NCBI GenBank assembly: GCA_016758905.1
Contig: JAEPQZ010000019.1
Location: forward strand, 253,555-317,554
Length of the DNA: 64,000 nucleotides
Direction: 5' to 3'
DNA from: Umbelopsis isabellina
Taxonomy: Eukaryota > Mucoromycota > Umbelopsidomycetes > Umbelopsidales > Umbelopsidaceae
Every line of letters starts with the position of its first letter. The first letter of the stretch is position 1. Below the pieces are notes generated by a model that ran no database searches, was not told where the DNA came from, and saw only the letters and a list, made by a program, of their open reading frames with translations. The position numbers were made by a program, and so were the translations under genes. Shown here piece after piece: positions 53,015 to 64,000 of the stretch.

Positions 53015-55584
53015 ATGACGGAGTCTAGCCAAAGTGCTTTTGTTACTTTCTGCTTTGGAATGTCAGTTACGCCGTCCAACATTAAAGCTCCCACAACAGG
53101 CAGTAGTAAGTTGAATGTTGATCATTCGTTCTGATTCCGTTTGCTGGCAATAACTTGTATGGGTCTTGATTAGATTCGCCAACGCTAGACCTCGACGATA
53201 GCGACGACGAGAGCTTGGTTGAAGTTCAGAACACAGAAGCTTCTCGTCTACTTGGCGAAGAATTATACCCTAGATATGTCACGGCATCTCCACGTAAGTA
53301 TCATACCTTATATCTCTATGATTTGCTGCTACAGTCTATACTATCATGGCTCTAATTACCATTCTTTGATTTATATTCAGTGCCGGCTATCAGACCCAGA
53401 GAAGATGTACCAAAGGATACTTGGACTAAACTAAGGACAAGATCAAAATATTATTTTCCAGTACTTCAATGGCTTCCTTCCTACAGCTTCAATTTATTTA
53501 CGGGCGATCTATTAGCCGGCCTTACTTTATCATGTTTGATGATACCTCAAGCCCTATCTTACGCTACCGCATTGTGTAAATTGGAAGCTGTGCATGGACT
53601 TTACGCTATCGCGTTTCCAGCCATAACTTATGCGTTGTTTGGAATGTCACGGTGTGTAGCTATCAATCTTTCCAAATAGTGTATTGAAGAAAAGCTAATT
53701 GCATACAATACAGTCAATTATCGATGGGCCCTGAGGCATCTCTTTCTATGCTTGTAGGATCCGCTATCGCACAACAACAGCACATGGAAGTTGATGATGA
53801 TCCGCTCAAAAGCGCTGTTGCCATTTCTTGCCTCCTGACGTTGTTTGTAGGTATATTCACATTTTGTCTTGGTATCTTTCGCCTTGGATTTCTGGATAGT
53901 TTGATGAGCCGCGCCTTGCTAAGAGGATTCATCACCGCTGTTGCCATCGTTGTCATGGTACAACAAAGTATCACTTTACTGGGTCTGGTCAAGCTTAGCG
54001 AAGAATGGGGAATCACTGAAGCTTCCTCGACGATTGATCGTCTAGTATTTCTAGTAGAAAATATCACACACACCCACGCTTTGACGGCATTTGTGTCTCT
54101 CGTTGCCTGTACATGCTTATTTGGAGCCAGAGTTATTAAGGCTAAATGCTCTTCCATTCGCTGGCTGCAACTCGTGCCGGAAGTGCTTATAGTAGTGGTT
54201 ACATCCATCATTTTGACTGGAGTCTGTAGATGGGACGAAGAAGGACTTCAGGTTTTGGGAGAAATCAAGGGAGGAGGCATTCCTTTGCCATCCTTACCCG
54301 ATGTACCTCATCGCAAGCACTTTAGAGAAATCGCATTGACAGCAGCTCTGATCTCTATGATTGGATTTGTGGAGTCTATTGTTATCTCGAAAACGTATTC
54401 TAGCAAACACAACTATACTGTCAGTGCGAACAGAGAACTCGTGGCCATGGGTAAGTTGCAGCAATTCGGAAAATATTCATTAAACGTTTGTTGCGGTCTC
54501 TAAATTCAATCCTTTCAGGTGCTGCTAACATCATGGGAGGTTTGTTCCAAGGCATCCCGGCTTTTGGCTCTGTATGTATATGTTGGTTATGGGAACTTTT
54601 GATATTTTGTTGACTGACCATGAGCTTTTGTACAGGTTGCACGCAGCAAAATCAATGACAGAGCTGGTGCACGCACCCAAATGGCAGGGTTCATTACAGG
54701 AGTCATCGCTTTGTTGGCTATTCTTTTCCTACTGCCGTATTTATACTATCTGCCTAAAGCTGTGTTGAGCTCTGTTATTTTTATTGCTGTATTGTATATC
54801 ATCTTCGAGGCTCCTGAAGATATCCATTTCATGTTCAAGATTGGAGCATGGCGCGACTTCACTTTATTTTGCTTGACTTTTCTTGCCACGGTGGTGATAT
54901 CTTTGGAATTTGGTACGCTCTTGGCCGTGGGGCTTTCTCTACTGCTTACCATTAAAGAAACTAGTTATCCTCGCATCACTATCATGGTAAGAGAATTTCT
55001 TGGCAATGACTCAAAATACAGGACGTTGCAGTCTGACTTCAATTATTTTCATTTAGGGCCGAGTCAAAGGAACTCACAACAAATTTCGACCGATTAAAGA
55101 CGGACCGGACTTTATTGAACATGTTGAAGATGTACTGATTGTCCGCATTGAAGAGCCGCTGTTTTTCGCCAATACAGGCAAGTATCTCCTTTTGGTTGCT
55201 TGCAAGCAAGACTGACTTGAGCTAACATGCAGTACAGGGCAATTGAAAGACAGACTACGCCGACTTGAAGTATTTGGTGATATGTCCATCCACCCCTCGG
55301 AAAATCCTCGACTTCGTGACACGTCTTTTATTATTTTCGATGTGAGCAACATGCCACAGATCGACGCTAGCGCAGTTCAAATCCTTTTTGAAATTGTCGA
55401 ATCATATCATGCTCGAAGAGTAGAAGTATATTTTGTTAGATTGAGGGACAACGCACTTGATCTGTTCCTTCGTTCTGGTTTATTAGATATCGTTGGACGA
55501 GATCATACGTTCAAACGAGTATCTGATGCTATTTCGGCGATAGAAAAGATGACTTCCAGTCGACCACAAGTGACTATTCAGTGA
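53015..55584 (+). CDS. SulP (SLC26) anion transporter with STAS domain, sulfate permease type
   Basis: The protein has a Ser/Asp-rich cytosolic N-terminus (LDLDDSDDESLVEVQNTEAS), then the SulP signature LQWLPSYSFNLFTGDLLAGL, TLSCLMIPQALSYATALCKL and GLYAIAFPAITYALFGMSR. About twelve membrane segments follow, including SMGPEASLSMLVGSAIA, LGFLDSLMSRALLRGFITAV and MGAANIMGGLFQGIPAFGSV. The C-terminal STAS domain covers VLIVRIEEPLFFANTGQLKD, FIIFDVSNMPQIDASAVQIL and HARRVEVYFVRLRDNALDLF. About seven exons fit. The start at 53015 is the simplest; earlier in-frame ATG codons exist. Likely substrate is sulfate, but molybdate or other anions are possible. Vacuolar or plasma membrane location is not decided by sequence. 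Confidence 0.91.
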
Positions 55585-56111
55585 TTATCATCGGATGGAC
55601 AAGCTCGAGAATACACCTTTCTAAGTTCCACATTGGCGTATATCATCAATATTCATTCGCGCTGACGACTGTTGCAAATGCTATGAAGCTAAATAGTCAA
55701 TATCAGATATATGCCCCTGACCCTATGCTAAATATTGTTGCATAAAGAATCAATACCCGAAAAGTTCCGCTTTCAATGTTGTGTACTAGTTTAAAAGAGA
55801 TTCTGAAAGAACACTTGGTATCAGTCAGGCAGGTTGCTTGCCGTATCGAAATGCACATCAATATAATGGTAACAATTTATTTCAAAGTTCGATATTGTTT
55901 CCCCATCATCCAATCAGAACAAACGAGCCATAACTAAACTTTCAGGGCTCTCGAAATTTACGAAAAAAATTTTCATGTAGAGATTATCATTGAAACCCTG
56001 GTCCATGATTGGTGGGCTGTGACACGTCTTAGAAAAAAAAAAACATCCTTAAAATTCGAATGGGGTGAATCATCTCTGAACTCAGTACACTCTTTCTTAC
56101 TACTCCACACA
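55585..56111. other. Spacer, SulP 3' flank and SHMT promoter
   Basis: About 530 bp with no gene. The open frame of SHMT extends back to 56019 but the leader is A-rich and non-coding in character. Confidence 0.4.
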
Positions 56112-57515
56112 ATGTCTGTTCGTCAAATTGACCCCTGGAACTCTGTTCTTCACACTCCCCTCGAGCAAGAGGATAAGGAAGTCTATGATATTGTTGAGAA
56201 TGAGAAGTACAGACAATGGTCTGGTCTTGAGCTTATCGCTTCCGAGAACTTCACTTCCCAAGCTACCATTGAGGCCAACGGTACTGCTTTGACCAACAAG
56301 TACTCTGAGGGTCTTCCCGGAGCCCGTTACTATGGTGGTAACGAGCACATTGATGAGCTCGAGAACCTTTGCCGCAAGCGTGCCTTGGCTGCTTTCGGTT
56401 TGAACCCTGAGCAATGGGGTGTTAACGTTCAACCTTACTCTGGTTCCACTGCCAACTTTGCTGCTCTTACTGCTCTTATCCAACCCCAAGATCGTCTTAT
56501 GGGTTTGGATCTTCCCTCCGGTGGCCATTTGACCCACGGTTATCAAACCAACAAGAAGAAGATCTCTTCTTCTTCCATCTACTTTGCTTCCATGCCCTAC
56601 CAAGTCGACCAAGCTACTGGCTACATCGACTATGACCGTCTTGAGCAAAATGCTGGTCTTTTCCGTCCCAAACTTTTGATCTGCGGTGGTTCTGCTTATC
56701 CCCGTGAATGGGACTATGCTCGTTTCCGCAAGATTGCTGATCAACATGGTGCCTATGTCATGTGCGATATGGCTCACATCTCTGGTCTTGTTGCCACTGG
56801 TGAGGCGTCTTCTCCCTTCGACTTCTGCGATGTTGTCACCACCACCACCCACAAGACCCTTCGTGGTCCCAGAGCTGGTTTGATCTTCTTCCGTCGTGAT
56901 AAGGGTGATGATCTTGAGAACCGTGTCAACCAAGCCGTGTTCCCGTCTTGCCAAGGTGGACCCCACAACAACACCATTGCTGCTATTGCTGTCACTTTGA
57001 AGCAAGCTGCTTCTCCCGAGTTCAAGCGTTATGCCCAGCAAGTCCGTGCCAACGCTGTCGCTATGGCTGAGGCTCTCAAGAAGAACGGTTACAAGCTCGC
57101 CACTGATGGTACCGACAACCATTTGATCCTCTGGGATCTTAAGCCCCAAAAGCTCACTGGTTCCAAGGTTGAGCGTATTTGTGACATGGCTCACATTACC
57201 ATCAACAAGAACTCTATTGCTGGAGACAAGTCTGCCGTTACCCCTGGCGGTGTCCGTCTCGGTTCTTCAGCCTTGACTTCCCGTTCCATGAAGGAAGAGG
57301 ACTTTGTCAAGGTTGCTGAGTTCCTCCACCGCACTGTCCAGATTGCTGTTGCTGTCCAAGACAAGGCTGGCTCCAAGATGATGAAGGATTTCGTTGCTGC
57401 TCTTGAAGGTAATGAGGAAATTGCTCAGCTCAAGAAGGAAGTCATTGAGTTTGCTCGTTCCTTCCCCATGCCTGGTTTCGATCCCACCAAGATCAAGGCC
57501 ACCGTTCAGTACTAA
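56112..57515 (+). CDS. SHM2: Serine hydroxymethyltransferase, cytosolic
   Basis: SHMT converts serine and tetrahydrofolate to glycine and 5,10-methylene-THF with PLP. The intronless gene encodes 467 residues. Motifs: [93 protein letters not shown] and the PLP lysine in [15 protein letters not shown]. No mitochondrial presequence is present, so this is the cytosolic form. The coding sequence is strongly biased to preferred C- or G-ending codons, which indicates high expression and also produces a long meaningless antisense ORF. A start at 56112 ([10 protein letters not shown]) is right by alignment; an in-frame ATG at 56019 is in A-rich leader. Confidence 0.95.
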   Translation: MSVRQIDPWNSVLHTPLEQEDKEVYDIVENEKYRQWSGLELIASENFTSQATIEANGTALTNKYSEGLPGARYYGGNEHIDELENLCRKRALAAFGLNPEQWGVNVQPYSGSTANFAALTALIQPQDRLMGLDLPSGGHLTHGYQTNKKKISSSSIYFASMPYQVDQATGYIDYDRLEQNAGLFRPKLLICGGSAYPREWDYARFRKIADQHGAYVMCDMAHISGLVATGEASSPFDFCDVVTTTTHKTLRGPRAGLIFFRRDKGDDLENRVNQAVFPSCQGGPHNNTIAAIAVTLKQAASPEFKRYAQQVRANAVAMAEALKKNGYKLATDGTDNHLILWDLKPQKLTGSKVERICDMAHITINKNSIAGDKSAVTPGGVRLGSSALTSRSMKEEDFVKVAEFLHRTVQIAVAVQDKAGSKMMKDFVAALEGNEEIAQLKKEVIEFARSFPMPGFDPTKIKATVQY

Positions 57516-57950
57516 ATCTTTCACTTGCCATTAAGCAAGTGAAAAAGTAGAGGCGCGATGTGCAAGTTTCTTGAAAAATCCACACGACCCTTTTTTCAAC
57601 AAAAAGTATTACTTTTTTTTTATCATCTTTCTCCTATCCTCATTGTATCATTCGCACCTAGACTTTTCATTGTACGTAGACATTTAAAGAATTGGGTTGA
57701 TTCACTGTTTTGTAGTTTACAATGAATCTATACCATGTAATTATATATAAAAGTATTCAACTACCACAAAAAAAAAACCTGGACTTTTATCTGGTTATTG
57801 CGTTTGTGAAATATGAGAGATTTTAGATAGCCTCCTTGGTATTTTGATGTCGGTTTGGATCCTGGAGATATTTGAAACACCGAGTGGGGCTCCTACGTGT
57901 CAAGTCCAACTGTATCCAATTTTTTCAATCTTCGCGTTTTTTGACTCAAC
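57516..57950. other. Spacer, SHMT 3' flank and SEC11 promoter
   Basis: Just after the SHMT stop lies CACTTGCC...GGCAAGTG-like inverted text (57523-57543, CACTTGCCATTAAGCAAGTG), a possible 3' hairpin. No gene is present. Confidence 0.4.
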
Positions 57951-58747
57951 ATGCTTGAAGAATTACGACGACTCAATGGCCGACAAGTGAGTTATTAGCA
58001 ATAGCACCTAACACTCTTTTGCACACCTGCTTACAATGTGTATGTGCTGCAGTTGGCGCTCCAGGTATTGAATATCATAATGGTCCTGTCATCGGCTATG
58101 ATGATCTGGAAGGGGGTTGCACTTGCAACAAACAGCGAAAGTCCAGTCGTAGTGGTATTGAGGTAATTTTGGAATATATAGCACAAGGCTGTCAACATAG
58201 CGAAGTTGTCCCTAAATCGATTACCCTTAACAGTGGAAGTATGGAACCAGCTTTCTTCCGTGGAGACTTACTATTCCTTCACAATCCTGTACATGAGCCT
58301 ATCAAAGCAGGCGATATCTGTGTCTTCCAAATAGCGCAGCGAGATATACCAATTGTCCATCGAGTCATCAAAGTCCATGACGAGTAAGCTTGTTTCGATC
58401 CCATATTCAACTTCATACGCTTCCCATCACTAACATTTGAATTCCGCCAGAGCAAAAACTGGAAAACAGTACTTGCTCACCAAAGGTGATAATAACAACA
58501 TTGATGACCGCGGATTGTATAACCCAAGACAGATGTGGATCAACAAGGAGCATATCATCGGCAAAGCGAGAGGGTGAGTACTGAATATATTGTGGTTTTG
58601 GTGCCCGCACATCTCACTCATTTCTGCCTTTGTTATAGTCACGTCCCGTACGTTGGTATAGTCACAATCTTGATGAACGACTATCCACAACTTAAATATG
58701 TGATTTTGGGAGTACTTGGATTCTTTGTTTTGGTGAATAGAGAATGA
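57951..58747 (+). CDS. SEC11: Signal peptidase complex catalytic subunit Sec11
   Basis: Sec11 removes signal peptides from proteins entering the ER. Five exons give about 170 residues: [32 protein letters not shown] (the membrane anchor) with [35 protein letters not shown] with the catalytic Ser, plus [14 protein letters not shown] with the catalytic His; [18 protein letters not shown]; and [20 protein letters not shown]. The C-terminus [11 protein letters not shown] is typical. The correct frame of exon 2 (after the CTGCAG acceptor) differs from the long ORF that covers it. Catalytic Ser, His and Asp (DDRGLY) are all present. No fragment is missing. Confidence is high. Confidence 0.93.
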
Positions 58748-58922
58748 GTTTTTCTGCCTTCCCAATAGCAAAACGTAAATAAATAACTTGTTCTACCACA
58801 CGTGGATATGGCTAAAGGCGAAAAATTTGGGTCCCATAGCTCAGAAATAAAATAAAACGGGTTCCAAGGGCAATTATCTCAGTTGCCACCCCTCTCTTAT
58901 TGCATTCAACTCCTTGACACAC

Positions 58923-61409
58923 ATGTCTCTTTCTGAAAAGCCTGGTATAGAATCAGCTGTAGACGCTGAAGTTAATGACCCTCTCACGTCAACTGTACTG
59001 GATGACATGGATTCCACTGACAACCTTGGACACGGGTCATCCACCAATTTACTTCACGAGAACAACCAAGGCGAAGTCGATCATGCCACTGCCCAATACA
59101 ACAGAGCCCAATCAACTTTGAACCCAAGCTCTGATCTCTTAATTGAGGAAGTCTCACCCTACGATAACCAACATTGGAGCAACGACGAGGACGACGACGA
59201 CGACCTTGAAGATGCCGATGACATGCCAGATATCAACCTTGAAGGCACTAACACCTACGAGTCAAAACCTGAACCTGAACTTCAGCCCCAAATCATCACT
59301 GACCCAACACATGCCGAGGTAATGATGTTCTGCTTTTATATAGTAACCGATTAAAATATCATTCTCAACAAATTTGTATTAACAATCTTGTCGTAAATCA
59401 TCAGGGATTTGTCAACGCCAGAGACCACCCTGATGCTGTTGAGCTGCCTGTCCAAGGAGAGCTTCCTGGATGGTTGAAAGGAGAGCATTTCACCATCGGA
59501 CCTGGTACCTACGACATAAAGTTTACCCGCAAAATCGAAGTTGACGGACAATTAGAGAGCGCTACTTCAACATTTACGTTTGGTCATTGGTTTGATAGGT
59601 GAGATATACACTACTGATGACGCATGGCACACGATGCTTATTCAAATGCTAACTCCCATTACGTTAACCAAATTGTACAAACAGCTTACCGCTTGTTAAC
59701 CGATTTGACTTTGATGGAGCTAGCAACACTATCACCTATCGTAGCCGCCTGACCAGCAAGCGTTTAATAGAAAAGATTCGAGATCGTCATGGCTATGCTC
59801 CTCCCCATCCCGCAGGCTTGTTCAAAACCGACTCAAACCAAACCATTTTGGTGAAATTTCTCAAATCCGCCACCAAAGCCTCTAAACCAGATTGCGAGCC
59901 TTGTGCAGCAAGCATCTCAACCTATATACCTGGAGTTGAAGGCAAGCTATTTGCTCAAAACCATGCTAATCACGTAAGTAGAGAATATAGCAAGGCGATT
60001 TGAAAGCCACTATGAGCTAATGGGTGACTTACGCGGTGTATTTGCAGTTACAAGAGCTTGATCCATTTGATCTCAAGCCCACGCGTATAATGTGTTGGAA
60101 TGAAATCAACCCCGCTTTCAAAGGATACAGTGCATCGCCAAATGCTCAGTACGATGCCGTTACTGGAGAGTGGATCAACTACACCATGGAAGTTGGCTAT
60201 CAGTCAACCAGATACCACTTTTTCTCCTTGTCGGATCGTGATCCCAAGGGCACTATCATCGCTACTGTTGTCGCTGATACTTCATATGTACATTCCTTTG
60301 CGCTGACTCCACATTACATCATTCTGGTAAGGCTTTGGAACTTATGTAAAATGCCAGAAATATAGAAATTTTTATGCTAAGCGTGCTTTGCTCATCTCAT
60401 CAGGCTGTATTCCCATTTACGGCGCAAATGGCTGGTGTCAAGTATGCCTGGAACGAAAGCATTTTAGATTCCTTTGCCTTTAACGACTCCAACCCTACTT
60501 TGTTTTATGTTGTGTCTAGAGAAGGCCAACAGCATATTGCTACTTATCGAGCAAATGCTTGCTTTGCTTTCCATCATGTGAATGCTTTCGAAGACTCCAA
60601 CGGTGGTATCAGTATTGACATTGTTACTTATCCGGACGATACCATTGCACATCAATTGACGACCAATAATCTTCGTAACCCCAAACTCATGAGCCCCGCT
60701 CATCTTGCTAAACATGAGATCAGACGGTTCTATTTGGCCGATGTTCAAGAAGAAAGCATCAATTTCTTCTCAAATAATGCTCTATCCACATCCAGCATCA
60801 CTGGACGAGCATCTTCCGTGTGGTCATATGTTAAAAACGCAGTTGGACGACCAAAAGAAGTTGACATTGAAAGCGATCATCAGACAGCTAGCTGGGCTGC
60901 CGCCATTCCCAGAGCAAGAGAAGAGGTTCTTCTGGATCAGCCTTTGGAGTTACCACAAGTGAACAGATCGGTCAAGCAGCGTGCATACAACTTTGTTTGG
61001 GGTCTTAGTGTTGGCCCTACTGGTGATGCCAACACTGAAGGAAAGATGTGGAATTGCATCGTGAAAGCGGTAAGAGTGTGGATATGTATTATTCTAAATA
61101 AGTGGAGCGCAGAATACTGACCGCCTATAATCAATATAGAATCTGAACAATAAGGAGGTAAATGCCAGCTGGTCTCAACCTCACTGCTATCCCAGCGAAG
61201 CATACTTTATTCCTCGCCCATCCCGAGGTCCAGACGACATCATTGATGAAGATGATGGTGTGTTGGTTAGTGTTGTACTTGATGCGCAGAGAGCTTCAAG
61301 TTTCTTATTGGTCTTGGACGCCAATACCATGCAGTCAATATGCCGTGCGGAACTCCCGCAAATGGTACCCATGAGCTTTGCTCGATCGTATAGCCAAGTG
61401 TGTAAATGA
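58923..61409 (+). CDS. Carotenoid cleavage oxygenase homologue with two iron-ligand histidines missing
   Basis: Six exons fit a protein of roughly 700 residues with an acidic N-terminus of about 130 residues. The RPE65/CCD fold is visible: LPVQGELPGWLKGEHFTIGP, TFTFGHWFD, LVNRFDFDGA and YDAVTGEWINYTMEVGY, then SYVHSFALTPHYIIL and FAFHHVNAFED, with EAYFIPRPS and VVLDAQRASSFLLVLDANTM near the end. Such enzymes cleave carotenoids; in Mucorales they make trisporic acid precursors (CarS, AcaA). Four His normally hold the iron. Two are seen (VHSF and HHVNAF). The first, in AHPxxD, is ASPNAQYD here, and the last, in PxGFHG, is PMSFARSY. The protein may be a non-catalytic paralogue or use other ligands. 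Confidence 0.85.
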
Positions 61410-61797
61410 AAATGTGCCAGCGCAAATCGTTGAAAAATGAAATGACTGCCAGCTCCATACTATCTACCTTTATCGCAATAAACCATTCGACCAACCGACG
61501 ATACCGAATGATGATGGATTTTTATTGTTTATTACTCGCATCATACGATCATCGTATTATTAGTATATTTTTTTAACGAGATTTGCTGGCATAGATATGT
61601 TACGTTACTGACCAAGAACATGTTGAAATCAAGCATGAAAACGCTGTGAGGATGGAACTTTCCAGTTCTCTCCAGGGCAAGCCTGCTTAACAATTTCGAG
61701 TCACAATGTAGAGGACGGAGTGCTAATTTTTTTTTTATTTCGAGTTTTGATTGCCCGGATAGCAAGCCTGAACATACAATCACGCTACACGATTCAA

Positions 61798-63378
61798 ATG
61801 GCTGACCAAGGAAACGTAAACACTGCTCCAGAGCCTATCTTTGTTGATATTGGAGACAGCTCTAAGCCTTCAGAGATTGAGAGTCTCTGCATGCAATGCC
61901 ATGATAATGTAAGTGTTTTTATCAGACCTAGAGCTACTAGCTTTTTGCTTTGGATGACTAACCAATGCCATGACGGTTGCAGGGTACTACTAGACTTCTT
62001 TTGACCAAAATTCCTCACTTTAAGTAAGTAGATTACGCTACAAAACGATAGCACAATATGGTCTTTGGTTAACAAGTCGATTGTTTTTGCAGGGAAGTGA
62101 TTGTTATGGCTTTTGAATGTGAGCACTGCGGCTTCCGCAACAATGAACTTCAAAGCGCTGGAGCTATCTCCGAGAAGGGACATACTGTTACTTGCAAGAT
62201 CGATAACAAAGAGGTAACGAATTGTTATTGCGGTATGCACCAGGGAAAGAGTTTTTTGTCATTGACAGCTTGTTTCTTCATTTATGCAGGATCTCAACCG
62301 TCAGCTTGTAAAGTCTGATTACGCTTCGGTCAAGTTTATGGAATTGGATCTCGAAATCCCATCAACCAGCAAGCGTGGTGTTTTGACTACTGTGGAGGGA
62401 ATTCTTGGTAACGCAATTGAGGATTTGGCTGAGAGCCAACCTGTCCGAAAGCATGTCGATGAAAACTTGTACAACCAGATTCAGGCTATCATTGAGAAGC
62501 TGGAAAGCTACAAAGATAACAATGCTCCCTTCACTATTCGCATCGATGACCCCTCTGGAAACTCATACATTGAGAACCTTTGCTTGCCTGCTCAAGATCC
62601 CAAACTCGAAGTTCGCTGGTACCAACGCACACCCGAGCAAGAGGTTCAATTGGGATTGCGTTCCGCAGACGAGCCTGAAACCGCTACTGAGAACGCAGAG
62701 GATAATGAAGTTGCTCCCGAGATCATGACTTTCCCATCCAATTGCTCGCACTGCAACGCTCCAAGTGAAACCAATATGCACGTTCTGGATATTCCTCATT
62801 TTAAGGAAGTCATCATCATGGCCACCAACTGCCAACACTGCGGATACAAGAGCAATGAAGTTAAGGCTGGAGGAGCTATTGCACCATTAGGAAAGCGTAT
62901 CACCTTGAGAATGACTGAATCGGACGATCTTTCTCGCGACATCCTAAAGTCAGAAACCTGTGGCCTCAGCATACCTGAGATCAACTTTGAATTGACCCCA
63001 GGTACTCTTGGAGGGCGTTTCACCACTGTTGAAGGATTGCTTCGTCAAGTGCATGAGGAACTCGATCAACGAGCTCCTTTCTTGCAAGGTGACTCTGCCA
63101 CTGAGGAGAGCCGTGTGCGTTGGCAGGCTTTCTTGGACAAATTGCAACAAGTTGCTGACGGTGAACTCTTCCCATGCACCCTCGTGTTGAACGATCCTTT
63201 GGCTAACTCGTACCTGCAAAACCTTTATGCTCCTGATGACGATCCGGAAATGACCACCGAGAGTTATGAGCGTGATTATGAGACCAATGAAGGTTTGGGT
63301 TTGAACGACATGAAGCTTGAAAACTATGAGCAGGATGGTGCCACTCAAGATCATCCCATGGGCGAAGCCCAAGACTGA
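61798..63378 (+). CDS. ZPR1: Zinc-finger protein ZPR1
   Basis: ZPR1 is an essential conserved chaperone; in yeast it binds and folds translation factor eEF1A. Three exons fit with tandem ZPR1 domains. The first zinc finger is SLCMQCHDN joined to GTTRLLLTKIPHFKEVIVMA, FECEHCGFRNNELQSAG, followed by ELDLEIPSTSKRGVLTTVEG. The second is SNCSHCNAPSETNMHVLDIP, HFKEVIIMATNCQHCGYKSN, then EINFELTPGTLGGRFTTVEG. Both alpha-helical hairpins (for example LGNAIEDL) and both CxxC...CxxC sites are intact. The start at 61798 (MADQGNVNTAPEP) is preferred over an in-frame upstream ATG at 61720 in T-rich leader. Confidence is very high. Confidence 0.96.
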
Positions 63379-64000
63379 ACCAGCAACTAGTTGATATATG
63401 TTAAAAAAGCTGATTCTTTCCTAATATTTTTTTTCTTCATTACGTGTATTATAGAGTCATATGGAAATGCATCGGTAGGCGCATACAATTCCACCATCCA
63501 CCCACATTTATTTCAAACAAAATAAAAGTTAGAGTACAGAGAAAGGTCTTATATTCTTAAATCTGCTCAATTGACATCTGCGTCATATCATTCCGCACAA
63601 GTGCTATGCAGCACGGATGCCATTGCAGACCAACTACTCTTCCCCACATCCACCTTATATTGGCCAAAAACCAAAAAGAAAAATCAAAAAAAATCAGACA
63701 TATAATAATTGGTTCAAATGCTGAATAGCACCAGTGTATAAAACTTGTATTTGGATTGTCAGCCGGGAAGTGGCGAAGAGGAATTGCTACCCGGTGGATT
63801 TTTGTGAAGAATAAAAAAGCTAAAATCTAGGTCAAATAGTGATGGGGATTTCTATGAGGCTATAAAAGTGGCCCTACAGTTTTTAACAGCGCGTGAATGC
63901 AAAAAAGAAAATGTACATATTTGCAGTTTGAAATAATAAAAAAGAAAGAATTCGACAAGAGGGGTTGTTCACACACCTCGGGTACGTTTTACACTTTGCA
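63379..64000. other. Right-edge spacer, 3' flank of ZPR1
   Basis: About 620 bp, AT-rich with several A-runs. No gene is supported up to the window edge. Confidence 0.4.

Noticed and set aside
56100-57194. A 364-codon open frame antisense to SHMT
   Set aside because: It mirrors the strong codon bias of SHMT and has no recognisable motif or start context.
58019-58387. A 122-codon frame in the SEC11 region
   Set aside because: Its first half reads SEC11 exon 2 in the wrong frame and through an intron; the spliced SEC11 model explains the region.

Overview
The window is nuclear DNA from a filamentous fungus, most likely an early-diverging one (Mucoromycota, probably Mucorales). Genes are dense, lie on both strands and mostly carry several 45-90 bp introns with CTAAC-type branch sites. 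Spacers are AT-rich. Families include a Chs7 chitin-synthase chaperone, a Crh-type GH16 enzyme, a Kre9-like GPI protein and a carotenoid-cleavage-oxygenase homologue. The lineage is inferred from gene content and intron style; no rRNA or other marker gene is present. No CRISPR array, prophage, retroelement or transposase was found.

Layout. 1-195 (-) is a cut secreted small protein. 0.7-7 kb (-): protein phosphatase, NAD kinase, CAMKL-type kinase. 7.7-8.6 kb (-): GPI cell-wall protein. 9.1-13.2 kb (-): a multi-OB-fold protein, then an ERI1-type exonuclease, which faces an RS-domain/Hub1 fusion gene (+, 13.3-14.1 kb) across 94 bp. 14.1-17 kb is mostly non-coding, with a tRNA-like relic and an RVSF-motif protein (-). 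17-21 kb (+): CHS7, universal stress protein, short tRNase Z. 21.2-24.8 kb (-): CHERP-like CID/SR/zinc-knuckle protein and a mitochondrial PDK/BCKDK-like kinase. 25.2-27.1 kb (+): bifunctional PFK2/FBPase2. 27.7-39.3 kb (-): DP cell-cycle factor, glutathione transferase, UFD1, amino-acid transporter, VPS9-CUE RabGEF, ACBP. 39.5-41.7 kb (+): Icp55-type aminopeptidase. 42-46.9 kb (-): DUS3 and GH16. 48.3-48.9 kb (+): complex I MWFE subunit. 49.5-51.3 kb (-): F-box/WD40 protein. 52-63.4 kb (+): small His-rich protein, SulP transporter, SHMT, SEC11, carotenoid oxygenase homologue, ZPR1.

The genes do not form one pathway; this looks like ordinary housekeeping chromosome. Themes recur: wall building (CHS7, GH16, Kre9-like protein), RNA processing (Hub1 fusion, CHERP-like, tRNase Z, DUS3, ERI1), and protein turnover and trafficking (UFD1, F-box/WD40, SEC11, VPS9).

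The most unusual points are a spliced RS domain fused to Hub1, a carotenoid oxygenase homologue lacking two of the four expected iron-binding histidines, two GC-AG introns (one directly after a start codon), and an unplaced multi-OB-fold protein beside ERI1. Exon joins were worked out by hand from reading frame and splice signals and have no transcript support.
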